Source of the DNA: an uncultured Trueperaceae bacterium
GTDB taxonomy: Bacteria > Deinococcota > Deinococci > Deinococcales > Trueperaceae
DNA: 64,000 nucleotides
Direction: 5' to 3'
Assembly: GCA_937873495.1 (NCBI GenBank)
Contig: CALMXZ010000010.1
Span: forward strand, 1-64,000
Shown: in pieces, positions 24,426 to 33,721 of the stretch
How the letters are laid out: each line of letters begins with the position of its first letter
Position numbering within the stretch: position 1 is the first letter of the stretch
Notes under the pieces: generated by a model
Seen by the model: the letters and a program-made list of their open reading frames with translations, nothing else
Told to the model about the DNA's origin: nothing
Databases searched by the model: none
Program-made: the position numbers and the translations under genes

Positions 24426-25949
24426 GTGAGCAAGCTGCCCCTGATGGGCGACCTCTCGAGCACCGCCATCACCCCTGACGAGCGCGAGCTGTTGGGCGAA
24501 CGCCGGCTGGCCGGGGTCTGCCTCTTCGGACGCAACATCCAGGACCGCTACCAGCTCGCCGACTACCTCGCCGAGGCGCGGTCGTTGGCCGGCGACGACC
24601 TCATCGTCGCCATCGACCAGGAAGGCGGCGGCGTCCTGCGGGTGCTCGACGTGCCCTACCCGCCGCCCGCCATGGCCTTGGGCGCGGCCGACGACGTGGC
24701 GCTCACGGAGACGGTGGCTGCGGCCACCGGCCGCGCCCTGGCCGGCATCGGCATCAACCTCGACTTCGCCCCGGTGGCTGACGTCAACTCCAACCCCCTC
24801 AACCCCGTCATCGGCGATCGCTCCTTCGGGGCGGACCCGGTCCTCGTCGGGCGTCACGTCGCCGCGTTCGTGCGCGGCCTCCAGTCGGCCGGCGTCGGCG
24901 CCACCCTCAAGCACTTCCCCGGTCACGGCGACACGAGCCTCGACTCCCACCTGGCGCTCCCCACGGTGGAGCGCTCGCTCGACGAGCTGAGGCACCTGGA
25001 GTTGCCGCCGTTCCAGGCGGGGTTCGGGGCCGGCGCGGCGGCCGTGATGAGCGCGCACATCGTGCTCCCCGCCCTCGAGCCCGGCCTACCGGCCACCCTG
25101 TCGCGCCGGGCCATGCACGGCCTCCTGAGGCGCGAGCTCGGCTACCCGGGTCTGGTGATCACCGACGCGCTCGACATGAAGGCTGTCTCGGAGCGTTACG
25201 ACTCCGGCACGGCGGCCGTGCTGGCCCTGCGGGCCGGCGCAGACCTGCCGCTCGCGCTCGGCCCGGTCGACGTGCAGCGGCGGACGCTGGCCGCCATCGA
25301 GGCCGCCTGGGCGGCCGGAGAGCTCGACGGGGAGGAGTACGCGGCCACACTAGAGCGGCTCGCGAGCTTCGCGCGACGTTTCCCGCCGCGCCCTTCCGCC
25401 GCCCAGCCGCGCGAGGCGGCCGACTACGCCACGATGGCGGAGGCCACCAGGCGGGGGCTCGTGGCGCTTGGCGCGCTCCCGCGGCTGGCGCCCGGCGACC
25501 GGGTCGCGCTGATAGCCACCACGGCCGTGCGGGCCAACGCCGCCAGCCAGCTGAGCGCGCGGCCGGCAGACGGGCTCGTGAGCGAGTTGGAGCGCCGGGG
25601 CCTCACCGTAGAGCGCATCCACCTGACGTGGGGCGAGACGGCCGACGTGACCCCGAGCCTGGGCGGCATGAACCCCTTGCCGGACGCGGTCATCTACGTC
25701 TCGACGAGCCGTACGCGCGTGGCGGACGGCGAGGTCGCTTCGGCGCTGCGCGCGGCGGAGTGGGCTCGGTACGCCGGCGTGCCGTTCGTGCACGTGGCGC
25801 TCTGGAACCCGTTCTCGGCGGAGCTGGTGCCCGGTCCGGCGCTGCTCGCGTTCGGCTACCGGGGCAGCGCGCCCCAGGCGGTGGTCGACGCGCTGTTGGG
25901 AGGCCCGGTCACGGGCACGTTGCCCGTGGCCATCGACACGCTCGCCTAG
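24426..25949 (+). CDS. nagZ: Beta-N-acetylhexosaminidase, GH3 family (NagZ-like)
   Basis: Removes GlcNAc from GlcNAc-(anhydro)MurNAc muropeptides. 507 aa, longer than the 340-aa single-domain enzymes, so an extra C-terminal domain (about 350-507) is present as in Bacillus-type NagZ. Motifs: LAGVCLFGRNIQD, VAIDQEGGGVLRV, GINLDFAPVADVNSNP, the NagZ loop KHFPGHGDTSLDSH that supplies the Asp-His dyad, and VITDALDMKAVSE carrying the nucleophile Asp. GTG start after a GAGGTGA-type SD, 55 bases behind the permease gene. No clear signal peptide, so action is probably cytoplasmic on imported muropeptides. Confidence 0.93.
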   Translation: MSKLPLMGDLSSTAITPDERELLGERRLAGVCLFGRNIQDRYQLADYLAEARSLAGDDLIVAIDQEGGGVLRVLDVPYPPPAMALGAADDVALTETVAAATGRALAGIGINLDFAPVADVNSNPLNPVIGDRSFGADPVLVGRHVAAFVRGLQSAGVGATLKHFPGHGDTSLDSHLALPTVERSLDELRHLELPPFQAGFGAGAAAVMSAHIVLPALEPGLPATLSRRAMHGLLRRELGYPGLVITDALDMKAVSERYDSGTAAVLALRAGADLPLALGPVDVQRRTLAAIEAAWAAGELDGEEYAATLERLASFARRFPPRPSAAQPREAADYATMAEATRRGLVALGALPRLAPGDRVALIATTAVRANAASQLSARPADGLVSELERRGLTVERIHLTWGETADVTPSLGGMNPLPDAVIYVSTSRTRVADGEVASALRAAEWARYAGVPFVHVALWNPFSAELVPGPALLAFGYRGSAPQAVVDALLGGPVTGTLPVAIDTLA

Positions 25950-25977
25950 CGGCCGTCTGGCGCGCGACGGCGAGGGG

Positions 25978-27213
25978 CTACGGTTGCCGCTGGGCCGAGC
26001 GCGAGCGCATGGCGAAGGTGAGGGTCGCCGCCGTGATCGCCATGCTCACGGCCACGGCCGGTAGGAGCACGCCGTTGCCGAGCAGGTCCATGGCCGCGCC
26101 GACCGAGCTGGGCGCCAGGATCGACGCCGCCGAACCGAACAGGTAGTAGATGCCCGTGTAGAAGCCGACCCGGTCATCGCCCCCCTGGTTGACCACCAAC
26201 GGGTACGCCGGCACCAGGACGAACGCCCACGAGGCGCCGCCGAGGCCGAGCCAGAGGGAGAGGGTGGTCGGGTCGGCCGTCAGGGTGGCGACGAGCAGCC
26301 ACAGGGCGAGGAGGCCGGCCCCGAGGCGCATGGTGTTCAGCTCGCCGAGGCGGCGCGCGAGCCGGCCGGCCGGCAGCGCCATGACGACGAAGCCGGCGAT
26401 GGTGGCGCCCATGATCATGCCTGAGCTCCCGCCCGACAGGCCGAACTCCTCCGTCGCGAAGGTGCTGAACTGCGCCTCCAGCGCCGAGTAGCCGAAGAAG
26501 GCGAAGAACACGGCGACGAGGATGAGCAGGACTCCGCCCTGCCTGTTCCTCAGGACGGTCGCGGCGTCGCGAACGAGGCCGCTAAGCAGCGGCGCGTCCT
26601 CCTGGATGACCCCGGCGGCCACGTAGCGCGGATGCGGCTCCGTGGCCAGGAGCACCGCGAACAGGGCCACGGCGATGACGGTGCCGGCAACGAGGAAGGG
26701 GAACCAGAGCGCCACGTCGGCCATCGGGGCAACGAAGAGGAGCCCGATGGCGCCGCCTATCGCGCCGAGCATGGTGAGGACCGCGTTCGCATGCGACCTA
26801 CCGTCGGGCGGGACATGGTCGGGCATGAGCGCGGCCAGGGGCGCCCGGAACGCCGTCATGGCGAGGAGGAACGCGATGTCGACGGCCATGAGCGTCCAGA
26901 ACGCCGCCTTCGCGAAGGGCAGGAGCGCGAACAGTATCGCGGCCAGCGGCATGCTCACCACCAGGAACGGCAGGCGCTTGCCGAGCCGCCCGTCGATCCT
27001 GTCCGACCAGGTGCCGATGAGCGGGAGGAGGACCATGGCCATGACGTTGTCGATGCCCATGATCGCGCCGCGCATGCCGCTCGAGCGCACGTAGTCGCGT
27101 AGGAGCAGGGGCATGAAGTTGTTGTAGAGCCCCCAGGTGATGGCCAGGCTCGCCGCACCGACCCCGAGGCCGAGGAGCTGCCAGCCGCTCAGGCCGACCC
27201 TGGCACGGGTCAC
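25978..27213 (-). CDS. MFS transporter, SLC45/GPH-like sequence motif
   Basis: 411-aa, about 12-span secondary transporter. The loop after span 2 reads LPLIGTWSDRIDGRLGKRLPFLV, resembling the D-R-x-G-K/R-R-x-P-F motif of sugar/cation symporters of the SLC45/GPH type. A second loop (GRLARRLGELNTMRLGAG) follows span 8. The GTG start at 27213 overlaps the stop of mrpG by four bases (GTGA), so it is translated with the Mrp operon. A Na+- or H+-coupled sugar uptake role is plausible from this linkage, but the substrate is unknown. It converges with nagZ. Confidence 0.8.
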   Translation of the reverse strand: MTRARVGLSGWQLLGLGVGAASLAITWGLYNNFMPLLLRDYVRSSGMRGAIMGIDNVMAMVLLPLIGTWSDRIDGRLGKRLPFLVVSMPLAAILFALLPFAKAAFWTLMAVDIAFLLAMTAFRAPLAALMPDHVPPDGRSHANAVLTMLGAIGGAIGLLFVAPMADVALWFPFLVAGTVIAVALFAVLLATEPHPRYVAAGVIQEDAPLLSGLVRDAATVLRNRQGGVLLILVAVFFAFFGYSALEAQFSTFATEEFGLSGGSSGMIMGATIAGFVVMALPAGRLARRLGELNTMRLGAGLLALWLLVATLTADPTTLSLWLGLGGASWAFVLVPAYPLVVNQGGDDRVGFYTGIYYLFGSAASILAPSSVGAAMDLLGNGVLLPAVAVSMAITAATLTFAMRSRSAQRQP

Positions 27214-27731
27214 GTTCCGCCGCCGGGCGGATCGGCTTCCGGGGAGGACGCCTTCGCGCCCCTACCCTGCGCCGTGGCGCTCTCGTCCGCGTCGTGCCCG
27301 GCCCCGTCGTGCCCACCGCCCGACCCGCCCGTGGCGACCGCCTGCTGGCGAGCCGCCTCGGCCTGGGCGCGGCCGAGCTCATCGACTTCCCGCAGCCAGT
27401 CCTCGTCAGCGCTGCCGGCCGCCGCGGCGCGCCGTTTCGCCCTGTCGCGCGCCAGCGCCGCGCGCGCCAGCAGCATCGTCGTCACCGGGCTGACGAGGGG
27501 GATGAACACGATCAGGAGCAGCGCTTTCGGCAACACCCTCCCCGCTGAGGCGGAGAAGAAGATGAACGCCGCGAGGAGGATGGACGTCGCGCCGAGGGTC
27601 GCGCCGAGCGTGGCCGGGTGGGCGCGCTCGTAGAAGGAGCGGAGCCGCAGCAGCCCCAAGGAGCCGACGAGCGCGAGCGACGCGCCGAAGAGCGCGAGCA
27701 GCACCACGACGACGGCGACGAAGAGGGTCAC
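27210..27731 (-). CDS. mrpG: Na+/H+ antiporter subunit MrpG
   Basis: 173 aa. Three N-terminal spans (LFVAVVVVLLALFGASLALVGSLGLLRL, ATLGATLGATSILLAAFIFF, LPKALLLIVFIPLVSPVTTMLLARAA) match the MnhG/PhaG family; RLRSFYERAHPATLGAT is its signature. The roughly 70-residue Ala/Gly/His/Asp-rich tail after residue 95 is longer than usual. GTG start overlapping the mrpF stop. Sixth gene of the operon, coupled to the MFS gene after it. Confidence 0.9.
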   Translation of the reverse strand: MTLFVAVVVVLLALFGASLALVGSLGLLRLRSFYERAHPATLGATLGATSILLAAFIFFSASAGRVLPKALLLIVFIPLVSPVTTMLLARAALARDRAKRRAAAAGSADEDWLREVDELGRAQAEAARQQAVATGGSGGGHDGAGHDADESATAQGRGAKASSPEADPPGGGT

Positions 27732-28009
27732 TCGATGACCTCGCCGCGCATGAGGAACTTGGCCAACGCCGAGCTGCTCGCGAAGCCGAGCAGCGTCATG
27801 ACGAGTGCGGCCTCCAGGTAGCCGCTCTCTCCGAACCGCATGCCGAACATGACGATCTGCAAGGCCGCGTTGAGGTACACGGCGTCGAACGCGAGGACCC
27901 GGTCCTGCGCGCGCGGACCCCTGATGAGGCGCGTGGCGGCCAAGGCGAGGCCGACGGCCAGCAGCGCGTGCGCCGCCAGGAGACCCCAATGGAGGAGCGC
28001 TTCCGTCAC
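27728..28009 (-). CDS. mrpF: Na+/H+ antiporter subunit MrpF
   Basis: 93-aa three-span subunit. The family core RLIRGPRAQDRVLAFDAVYLNAALQIVMFGMR is clear, with a hydrophobic first span and a C-terminal span. GTG start, four-base overlaps with both neighbours. Confidence 0.92.
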   Translation of the reverse strand: MTEALLHWGLLAAHALLAVGLALAATRLIRGPRAQDRVLAFDAVYLNAALQIVMFGMRFGESGYLEAALVMTLLGFASSSALAKFLMRGEVIE

Positions 28010-28491
28010 TCGAACACCGCCTGCAGGCGCCGCTCGTAACGTTGGGTGACGATCCTCACCCAGTAGTCGGGGTCGACGAGGTCGAGCACGTGGATCGTCA
28101 CGACGTTGGTCCGGGTGTCGTACGCGGCCCAGAACGTGCCGGGCGTGGTGGTGATGATCGTGGCGAGCGCCGCCAGGGCGTAGGGGCTCGTGATGGTGAG
28201 GGGCACGTTCACGAAGCCGGAATGGGCCTTGCGACGCTTGTCCAACGTGATGGCGACCACCGCGAAGTTCGAGCGGACCACGTCGTAAGACACGACGAAG
28301 AAGAGCCCGATGGCCACGAGGGGCCGCTTGATGCTCGGCGCCTGCTGCTCGAGAGCGTCCATCACGCGCGAGAGCAGCAGGCTGAGGACCACGCCGAGCG
28401 CTATGTCGGCCGGCGCCAGCGACTCCTGGAGCATGAGCCACATGACGGCGAGCAGGACGGCGAGGAGAGGGTGGGGGACGATGCGCCTCAC
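28006..28491 (-). CDS. mrpE: Na+/H+ antiporter subunit MrpE
   Basis: 161 aa. Two N-terminal spans (LLAVLLAVMWLMLQESLAPADIALGVVLSLLLSR and RPLVAIGLFFVVSYDVVRSNFAVV) are followed by the MnhE cytoplasmic domain with LTITSPYALAALATIITTTPGTFWAAYD and the conserved VTIHVLDL segment. GTG start overlapping mrpD stop. Confidence 0.93.
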   Translation of the reverse strand: MRRIVPHPLLAVLLAVMWLMLQESLAPADIALGVVLSLLLSRVMDALEQQAPSIKRPLVAIGLFFVVSYDVVRSNFAVVAITLDKRRKAHSGFVNVPLTITSPYALAALATIITTTPGTFWAAYDTRTNVVTIHVLDLVDPDYWVRIVTQRYERRLQAVFE

Positions 28492-30119
28492 GGCTCTTGC
28501 TCCCCCTCGGGGGCCTGCAGGACACCGCTGAGGTAGCTCGCCCGCGCCTCGAGGCCGGCGCTCGCCGCGGCCGTGTAGCGCAAGGTCGGCCGCGCCAGCA
28601 CGGTTAGCGCGACGAGCATGGCGATGAGGAAGGCGACGGGGACGGCCTCGAGCGGCCTGACGACCCGGGTGGTCGCGGACGGCTCGGCCCAGAACACGCT
28701 CACGCCCTTGCGCATGAGCGCCACCAGCACGCAGAAGCCGGAGAAGACGATGACGCCGACCACCCACCAGGCCGCCCCGGCCGGCGCGTTCGCGTAGCCG
28801 CCGGTGCCGGCCTCCACGACGGCGGCGAGCATGCCGAACTTGGCGATGAACCCCGAGAGCGGCGGCAGCCCCACGAGCTGCAACGCCACGAAGAAGAACG
28901 CGGCGGCGAGCAGGGTGGTGGCGAGCGGCAGGGTGACGCCCAACTCGACCCCTTCGAACTCGTTGCGAAGCTGCGTCTCGAAGTCGTCGTGGAAGACGGG
29001 GCCGACGACCTGGGCCGCCTCGCCGTCGCGCCGGTTCACGAGCTCGCAGAGGAGGAAGATGACGCCGATCCCGATCGTGGAGCCGATGAGGTAGTACAGG
29101 GCGCTGGAGAGGACGACGGGCTCGCCGCTCGCAATGACGGCGAGGAGCGTGCCGGACGAGATCATGGTGAGGTAACCCGCCATGCGGGGGAGTTCCGAGC
29201 TGGCCAGCACCCCGAACGTTCCGAAGAGGACGGTGGCGAGACCGACGTAGAGCAGCCACGAGCTGCCGAAGAAGGCGAGGGCCTCGCCCCCCGGCCAGAG
29301 GAGCGCCGCGAGGCGCAGGATCACGTAGACGCCCACCTTGGTCATCACGGCGAAGATCGCTGCGACGGGTGCCGCCGCGGCCGAGTAGGTCGTCGGCAAC
29401 CAGAACGCCAGCGGCCAAGCGCCCGACTTCACGAGGAACGCCACGCCGAGGACCGATAGGCCGGCCTTGAGGAGCACGAGGTCGTCCGGGCCGAGCTGAC
29501 CGGCCTTGACGGCTAGGTCGGCCATGTTCAGGGTGCCGGTCACCGCGTACACGAGGCTCACGCCGACCAGGAACACGACCGAGGTGGCCAGGTTGATGGC
29601 CACGTAGTGCAGCCCGGCCTTCACGCGCCGCTTGCCGGAGCCGTGCAGGGCGAGGCCGTAGGAGGCGGCGAGGAGCACCTCGAAGAACACGTAGAGGTTG
29701 AAGAGGTCGCCGGTCAGGAACGCCCCGCACAGCCCCATGAGCAGCAGCAGGTAGAGGCTGTGGAAGCGCGGCCCGAGCGTCGCCCAGCGCGCCAGCGCGT
29801 ACGTCAGGCCGGCGGCGCCGAGGAGGACGGTCACGATCACCATGAGGACCGAGAGCCGGTCGGCGACGAGCACGATGCCGTACGGCGCGCCCCAGTCGGC
29901 CAGACGGTAGACGACGATCTCCGGCGTGCTCGGGTCGGCGACGACGGCGAGGAGCCGCACGGCGGCCGCGAGCATGGCCGCGAGCGTGAGCGAACCGATC
30001 ACGGCCTTGGTGCGCCGCCTGCGCTCGTGCAGCAGGAGCATCGTCGCGCTGGCCACCAACGGCAGGAGGATCGGCAGGATGCTCACGTGCCGGTCCAGGG
30101 CCTCGAGCACCCCGCTCAT
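28488..30119 (-). CDS. mrpD: Na+/H+ antiporter subunit MrpD
   Basis: 543-aa proton-translocating subunit homologous to complex I ND5/ND4-type antiporters. Fourteen or so spans, with the conserved region LYLLLLMGLCGAFLTGDLFNLYVFFEVLLAASYGLALHG (Glu in FFEVL on TM5), AFLVKSGAWPLAFWLPTTYSAAAAPVAAIFAVMTKVGVYVILR (Lys) and further polar residues in the later spans. ATG start overlapping the mrpC stop. One of the two ion-conducting subunits of the complex. Confidence 0.95.
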   Translation of the reverse strand: MSGVLEALDRHVSILPILLPLVASATMLLLHERRRRTKAVIGSLTLAAMLAAAVRLLAVVADPSTPEIVVYRLADWGAPYGIVLVADRLSVLMVIVTVLLGAAGLTYALARWATLGPRFHSLYLLLLMGLCGAFLTGDLFNLYVFFEVLLAASYGLALHGSGKRRVKAGLHYVAINLATSVVFLVGVSLVYAVTGTLNMADLAVKAGQLGPDDLVLLKAGLSVLGVAFLVKSGAWPLAFWLPTTYSAAAAPVAAIFAVMTKVGVYVILRLAALLWPGGEALAFFGSSWLLYVGLATVLFGTFGVLASSELPRMAGYLTMISSGTLLAVIASGEPVVLSSALYYLIGSTIGIGVIFLLCELVNRRDGEAAQVVGPVFHDDFETQLRNEFEGVELGVTLPLATTLLAAAFFFVALQLVGLPPLSGFIAKFGMLAAVVEAGTGGYANAPAGAAWWVVGVIVFSGFCVLVALMRKGVSVFWAEPSATTRVVRPLEAVPVAFLIAMLVALTVLARPTLRYTAAASAGLEARASYLSGVLQAPEGEQEP

Positions 30120-30454
30120 GTCGTCATCCCGTCGCCGTCGACGTGGTCGGTGCCCGTCAGGCCGCGCGCCGCGAGCAGCACCACGAGGAAGAGGGCGGTC
30201 ATGGAGAAGCTGATGACGATGGACGTGAGCACCAGCGACTGCGGCACCGGGTCGGCGAACTTCCCGGGGTCGGCGCCCTCCGTCAGGAGCGGGGCGCCGC
30301 CGACGACGAGCCTGCCCATGGCCAGGATGAAGAGGTTGACGGCGTAGGTCAGGAGCGACAGGCCGATGATCACCTGGAACGTGCGCGGCCTGAGGAGCAG
30401 GTAGACGCCCGTCGTCGTGAGAACGCCGATGCCGATCGCGACGACGATCTCCAT
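30116..30454 (-). CDS. mrpC: Na+/H+ antiporter subunit MrpC
   Basis: 112-aa NuoK-like three-span subunit: VVAIGIGVLTTTGVYLLLRP, TFQVIIGLSLLTYAVNLFILAMG and DPVPQSLVLTSIVISFSMTALFLVVLL. The DPVPQALVLTAIVI-type stretch is diagnostic of MrpC. The ATG shares one base with the TGA of the upstream fused mrpAB gene. Confidence 0.95.
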   Translation of the reverse strand: MEIVVAIGIGVLTTTGVYLLLRPRTFQVIIGLSLLTYAVNLFILAMGRLVVGGAPLLTEGADPGKFADPVPQSLVLTSIVISFSMTALFLVVLLAARGLTGTDHVDGDGMTT

Positions 30455-33450
30455 CAGTCGCCTCCCGCTTCCCCGCCGAGCTTCGGCGTGCGCTCGGGGC
30501 CTGGGGCGCTGGTCGCGCCCTCCAGCTCCTCCGCGGAGTGACCACTGCGGGCGCTGCGGATCGACTGGTGCGCGAGGGCGATGAGCATGATCACCGTGGC
30601 GCCGATCACGAGGCTGAACACGCCAAGGTCGAAGAGGGTCGCGGAGGCGAGGCTCAGCTCGCCGAGCAGCGGGACGTGCACGTGGCCGTGGGCGGACGTC
30701 AGGAAGGGCCGCCCGAAGAACCAGGCGCCGAGGCCCGTCGCGGCCGCCAGCAGGAGGCCGAGCCCGATCCAGATGAGCGGGAGCACGCGCAGCCGCTCCT
30801 CGACCCAGCGGGTGCCGCGCGCCATGTACTGGATGATGAAGGCGATGGCCATCGCCACCCCGGCGGCGAAGCCCCCGCCCGGCTCGTCGTGCCCGCGCAT
30901 GAACAGGTGTATCGCCAGCAGCGTGATCATCGGGAAGAGCAAGTGCATGACGACGCGCGGCACGAACAGGTAGTCGCGCGCCGTGTCGCCGACTTCGCGG
31001 TCGGCCCGCGCCTCGTCGTAGGCGTCCTGGCGCCGCTGCTGGCGCGTGCTGCCGACGACCTCGCGTGCGGGCCTGAAGCGCCTCAGCAGCGCGAAGACGG
31101 TGAGCGCCACGATGGCGAGCACCGTGATCTCGCCCATGGTGTCGAAGCCGCGGAAGTCGACGAGGATGACGTTCACGACGTTGCGTCCGCCGCCACCCTC
31201 CAAGGCGTTGGCGTTGAAGAACTGCGCGATGCCGCCCGTCGGTGGGCGCGTCATGGCCGCGAGGGCGAGCGCCGCCATGCCGCCGCCCGCCAGCAGCGCC
31301 AGCACGAGGTCGCGCCCGCGCCTGACGACCACCGCGGCCTTCGCGCGCTCCAGGTCCTCCTTCGAGGCCACCCGGGCCGGCAGCCAGCGCAGGCCGAGGA
31401 GGAGAAGCACCGTCGTCACGATCTCCACGAGGAGCTGCGTGACCGCCAGGTCCGGCGCGGAGAGCCACACGAACGTGAGGCAGACCGCCAGGCCGGCGCC
31501 CCCGGTGAGGATCAGGGCGGCGAGGCGATGGAACTTGGCGAGGATGGCGGCGCCGGCGGCGCTGGCGATGCCGAAGGCCCACACGACGACGAACGGTACG
31601 GAGATCGGGGTGAGGGGCCGGTTCCCGAGGGTCAGGCCGGCGCCGGCCTGGGTCAGGGCGTGGTACGCGAACGGCGCCGCGCCGGCGGCGACGGCCGCGA
31701 GCACGACGAGGAAGAGCTGGGGCTGGAGCCGCACGGTGCCGGCCAGGCGCGTGATGAAACCGGCGCCCGCGAACAGCCCGTCCATGATGCCGTCGAAGAT
31801 GCGCCTGGCGCGCACGCGACCCGCCCACGGGCGGTCGCGTGCTTCCCGGTTGGCCAGGCGGCGGTAGAGGGCGAAGTAGAGGCCGGCGCCCAACGCCATG
31901 GCGACGAGGCTGAGCATGAACGCGGGGGTGAACCCGTGCCAGAGCTCGAGGTGGAAGCGGGGCGCCTCCGGGCCGAGCACCGCGACCACCGCCGTACGCA
32001 GCAGCGGCCCGACTGAGAGGTTCGGGATGATGCCGACGACCAGGCAGATCAGGACGAGCAGCTCGATGGGCAGGCGCATCCAACTGACGGGCTCGTGAGG
32101 CTTGCGCGGCAGGTCGGTGGCTTCAGGGCCGAAGAAGACCTGGTGGATGAACCGCACGGAGTAGAGCACGCTGAAGGCGCTCCCCAACGTGGCGATGAGC
32201 GGCAGGAGCCGGTCGAGCAGGGAGCCCGTGTGGAACGCGAGCGTCTCGGTGAGGAACATCTCCTTGGAGATGAAGCCGTTGAGTAGCGGCACGCCCCCCA
32301 TGGCGCCGGCCGCGACGATGGCGAGGGTGCCCGTGTACGGCATGTGCCTGAGGAGGCCGCTCAGGCGCCGGATGTCGCGGGTGCCCGTCTCGTGGTCGAT
32401 GACGCCGGCGGCCATGAAGAGCGACGCCTTGAACGTGGCGTGGTTGAGGGTGTGGAAGATGGCGGCCACCGCGGCCGCCGGCGTCGAGAGGCCGAGCAGC
32501 AGGGTGATGAGGCCCAGGTGGCTGATGGTGGAGTAGGCCAGGATGCCCTTGAGGTCGTACTGGAAGGCGGCGGCGATGCCGCCGAGCAGGAACGTGACGA
32601 GGCCGGCCAGGCTTACGACGTAGTACCAGGTGTCGTTGCCGGCCATGAGGGGCCAGAGGCGCATCATCAGGTAGATGCCTGCCTTGACCATGGTGGCGGA
32701 GTGCAGGTAGGCCGAGACGGGCGTCGGCGCCGCCATGGCGTGGGGCAGCCAGAAGTGCAAGGGGAACTGCGCGCTCTTGGCGAAGGCCCCGGCGAGCAGG
32801 CACAAGATGGCGGGCGTCACGAGTGGACTGGCCATGAGCACGTCGCGGCTCGCGATCACCGCGTCTATGTCGAAGCTGCCGACCACGTGGCCGACGATCA
32901 GCACCCCGACCAACAGCAGGAAGCCACCGAGGCCCGTGACTGTGAGGGCCATGCGCGCGCCGTCGCGCGCGTTCTCGTTGTGGTGCCAGTAGCCGATCAG
33001 CAGGAAGGAGAGGAGGCTGGTGAGCTCCCAGAAGAACAGGAGCTGGATGAGGTTCCCCGACAGCACCAGGCCGAGCATGGAGCCCATGAACGCCAGCAGG
33101 TAGGAGAAGAAGCGCGGCACCGGGTCCTCGGCCGCCATGTAGTAACGCGCGTACAGCACGACCAGAGCGCCGATGCCCGTCACGAGGAGGGTGAACAGCC
33201 AACTCAGGCCGTCGAGCCGCCAGGTGAGCTCCAGCCCGATGTCGGGCAGCCAACTCCACGTCTGGCGTAAGACGGCGCCATCAGTGACCTTCGGGTAGAG
33301 CAGCGCCGTGATGAGCACGCCCGCGAGCGCCGTGCCGCCCGCCAGGGCGGCGGCTCCGTTGCGGGCGTGCCGCGGCAGGAACATGACCAACATGCCGACC
33401 ACGAAAGGCAACAGGGCCAAGACGGGTAGGTATGAGGCAGCTGCGGTCAT
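30454..33450 (-). CDS. mrpA: Fused Na+/H+ antiporter subunits MrpA and MrpB
   Basis: 998 aa. Residues 1 to about 620 are the ND5-like MrpA core (GNLIQLLFFWELTSLLSFLLIGYWHHN; LLAGAFAKSAQFPLHFWLPHAMAAPTPVSAYLHSATMVKAGIYLMMR). About 620-800 holds the MrpA C-terminal spans with the DUF4040-type region (FVWLSAPDLAVTQLLVEIVTTVLLLLGLRWLP). About 830-960 is a MrpB domain (VVMHLLFPMITLLAIHLFMRGHDEPGGGFAAGVAMAIAFIIQYMARG). The fusion explains the absence of a separate mrpB and matches the six-gene type of Mrp operon. The complex exchanges cytoplasmic Na+ (or K+) for protons. No convincing promoter was read in 33451-33560. Confidence 0.95.
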   Translation of the reverse strand: MTAAASYLPVLALLPFVVGMLVMFLPRHARNGAAALAGGTALAGVLITALLYPKVTDGAVLRQTWSWLPDIGLELTWRLDGLSWLFTLLVTGIGALVVLYARYYMAAEDPVPRFFSYLLAFMGSMLGLVLSGNLIQLLFFWELTSLLSFLLIGYWHHNENARDGARMALTVTGLGGFLLLVGVLIVGHVVGSFDIDAVIASRDVLMASPLVTPAILCLLAGAFAKSAQFPLHFWLPHAMAAPTPVSAYLHSATMVKAGIYLMMRLWPLMAGNDTWYYVVSLAGLVTFLLGGIAAAFQYDLKGILAYSTISHLGLITLLLGLSTPAAAVAAIFHTLNHATFKASLFMAAGVIDHETGTRDIRRLSGLLRHMPYTGTLAIVAAGAMGGVPLLNGFISKEMFLTETLAFHTGSLLDRLLPLIATLGSAFSVLYSVRFIHQVFFGPEATDLPRKPHEPVSWMRLPIELLVLICLVVGIIPNLSVGPLLRTAVVAVLGPEAPRFHLELWHGFTPAFMLSLVAMALGAGLYFALYRRLANREARDRPWAGRVRARRIFDGIMDGLFAGAGFITRLAGTVRLQPQLFLVVLAAVAAGAAPFAYHALTQAGAGLTLGNRPLTPISVPFVVVWAFGIASAAGAAILAKFHRLAALILTGGAGLAVCLTFVWLSAPDLAVTQLLVEIVTTVLLLLGLRWLPARVASKEDLERAKAAVVVRRGRDLVLALLAGGGMAALALAAMTRPPTGGIAQFFNANALEGGGGRNVVNVILVDFRGFDTMGEITVLAIVALTVFALLRRFRPAREVVGSTRQQRRQDAYDEARADREVGDTARDYLFVPRVVMHLLFPMITLLAIHLFMRGHDEPGGGFAAGVAMAIAFIIQYMARGTRWVEERLRVLPLIWIGLGLLLAAATGLGAWFFGRPFLTSAHGHVHVPLLGELSLASATLFDLGVFSLVIGATVIMLIALAHQSIRSARSGHSAEELEGATSAPGPERTPKLGGEAGGD

Positions 33451-33708
33451 CGTTGAAGTTGGGCGCGTACCCGACGGCAGCCCGGGCGCGGTGCTCCATT
33501 GTGACACTCTGCACCGGCTTCCCGATGCGTCCTGCCTCACGTCTGCCGCAGCTTCCAGGGCGTCGGTTGTCGTCCGCCGCGTCGATCGAACGCCGGATGC
33601 GGCTTCGTGCCGACCTTCGCTTGGCCACGCCGGAACCCGTCCTGCCACGCTGTCATCGAGGGGCGTCCCGAGTCAGCCGGGCCGCGGGGCAACCGCGGCG
33701 GGCAGTGG

Positions 33709-33714
33709 TGTAAT
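33709..33714 (+). promoter_or_regulatory. -10 box for leaderless serine hydrolase transcript
   Basis: TGTAAT ends seven bases before the ATG at 33722, with no SD in between. The rest of 33451-33700, upstream of both this gene and the mrp operon, shows no other feature I can support. Confidence 0.45.
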
Positions 33715-33721
33715 TGGCGGC

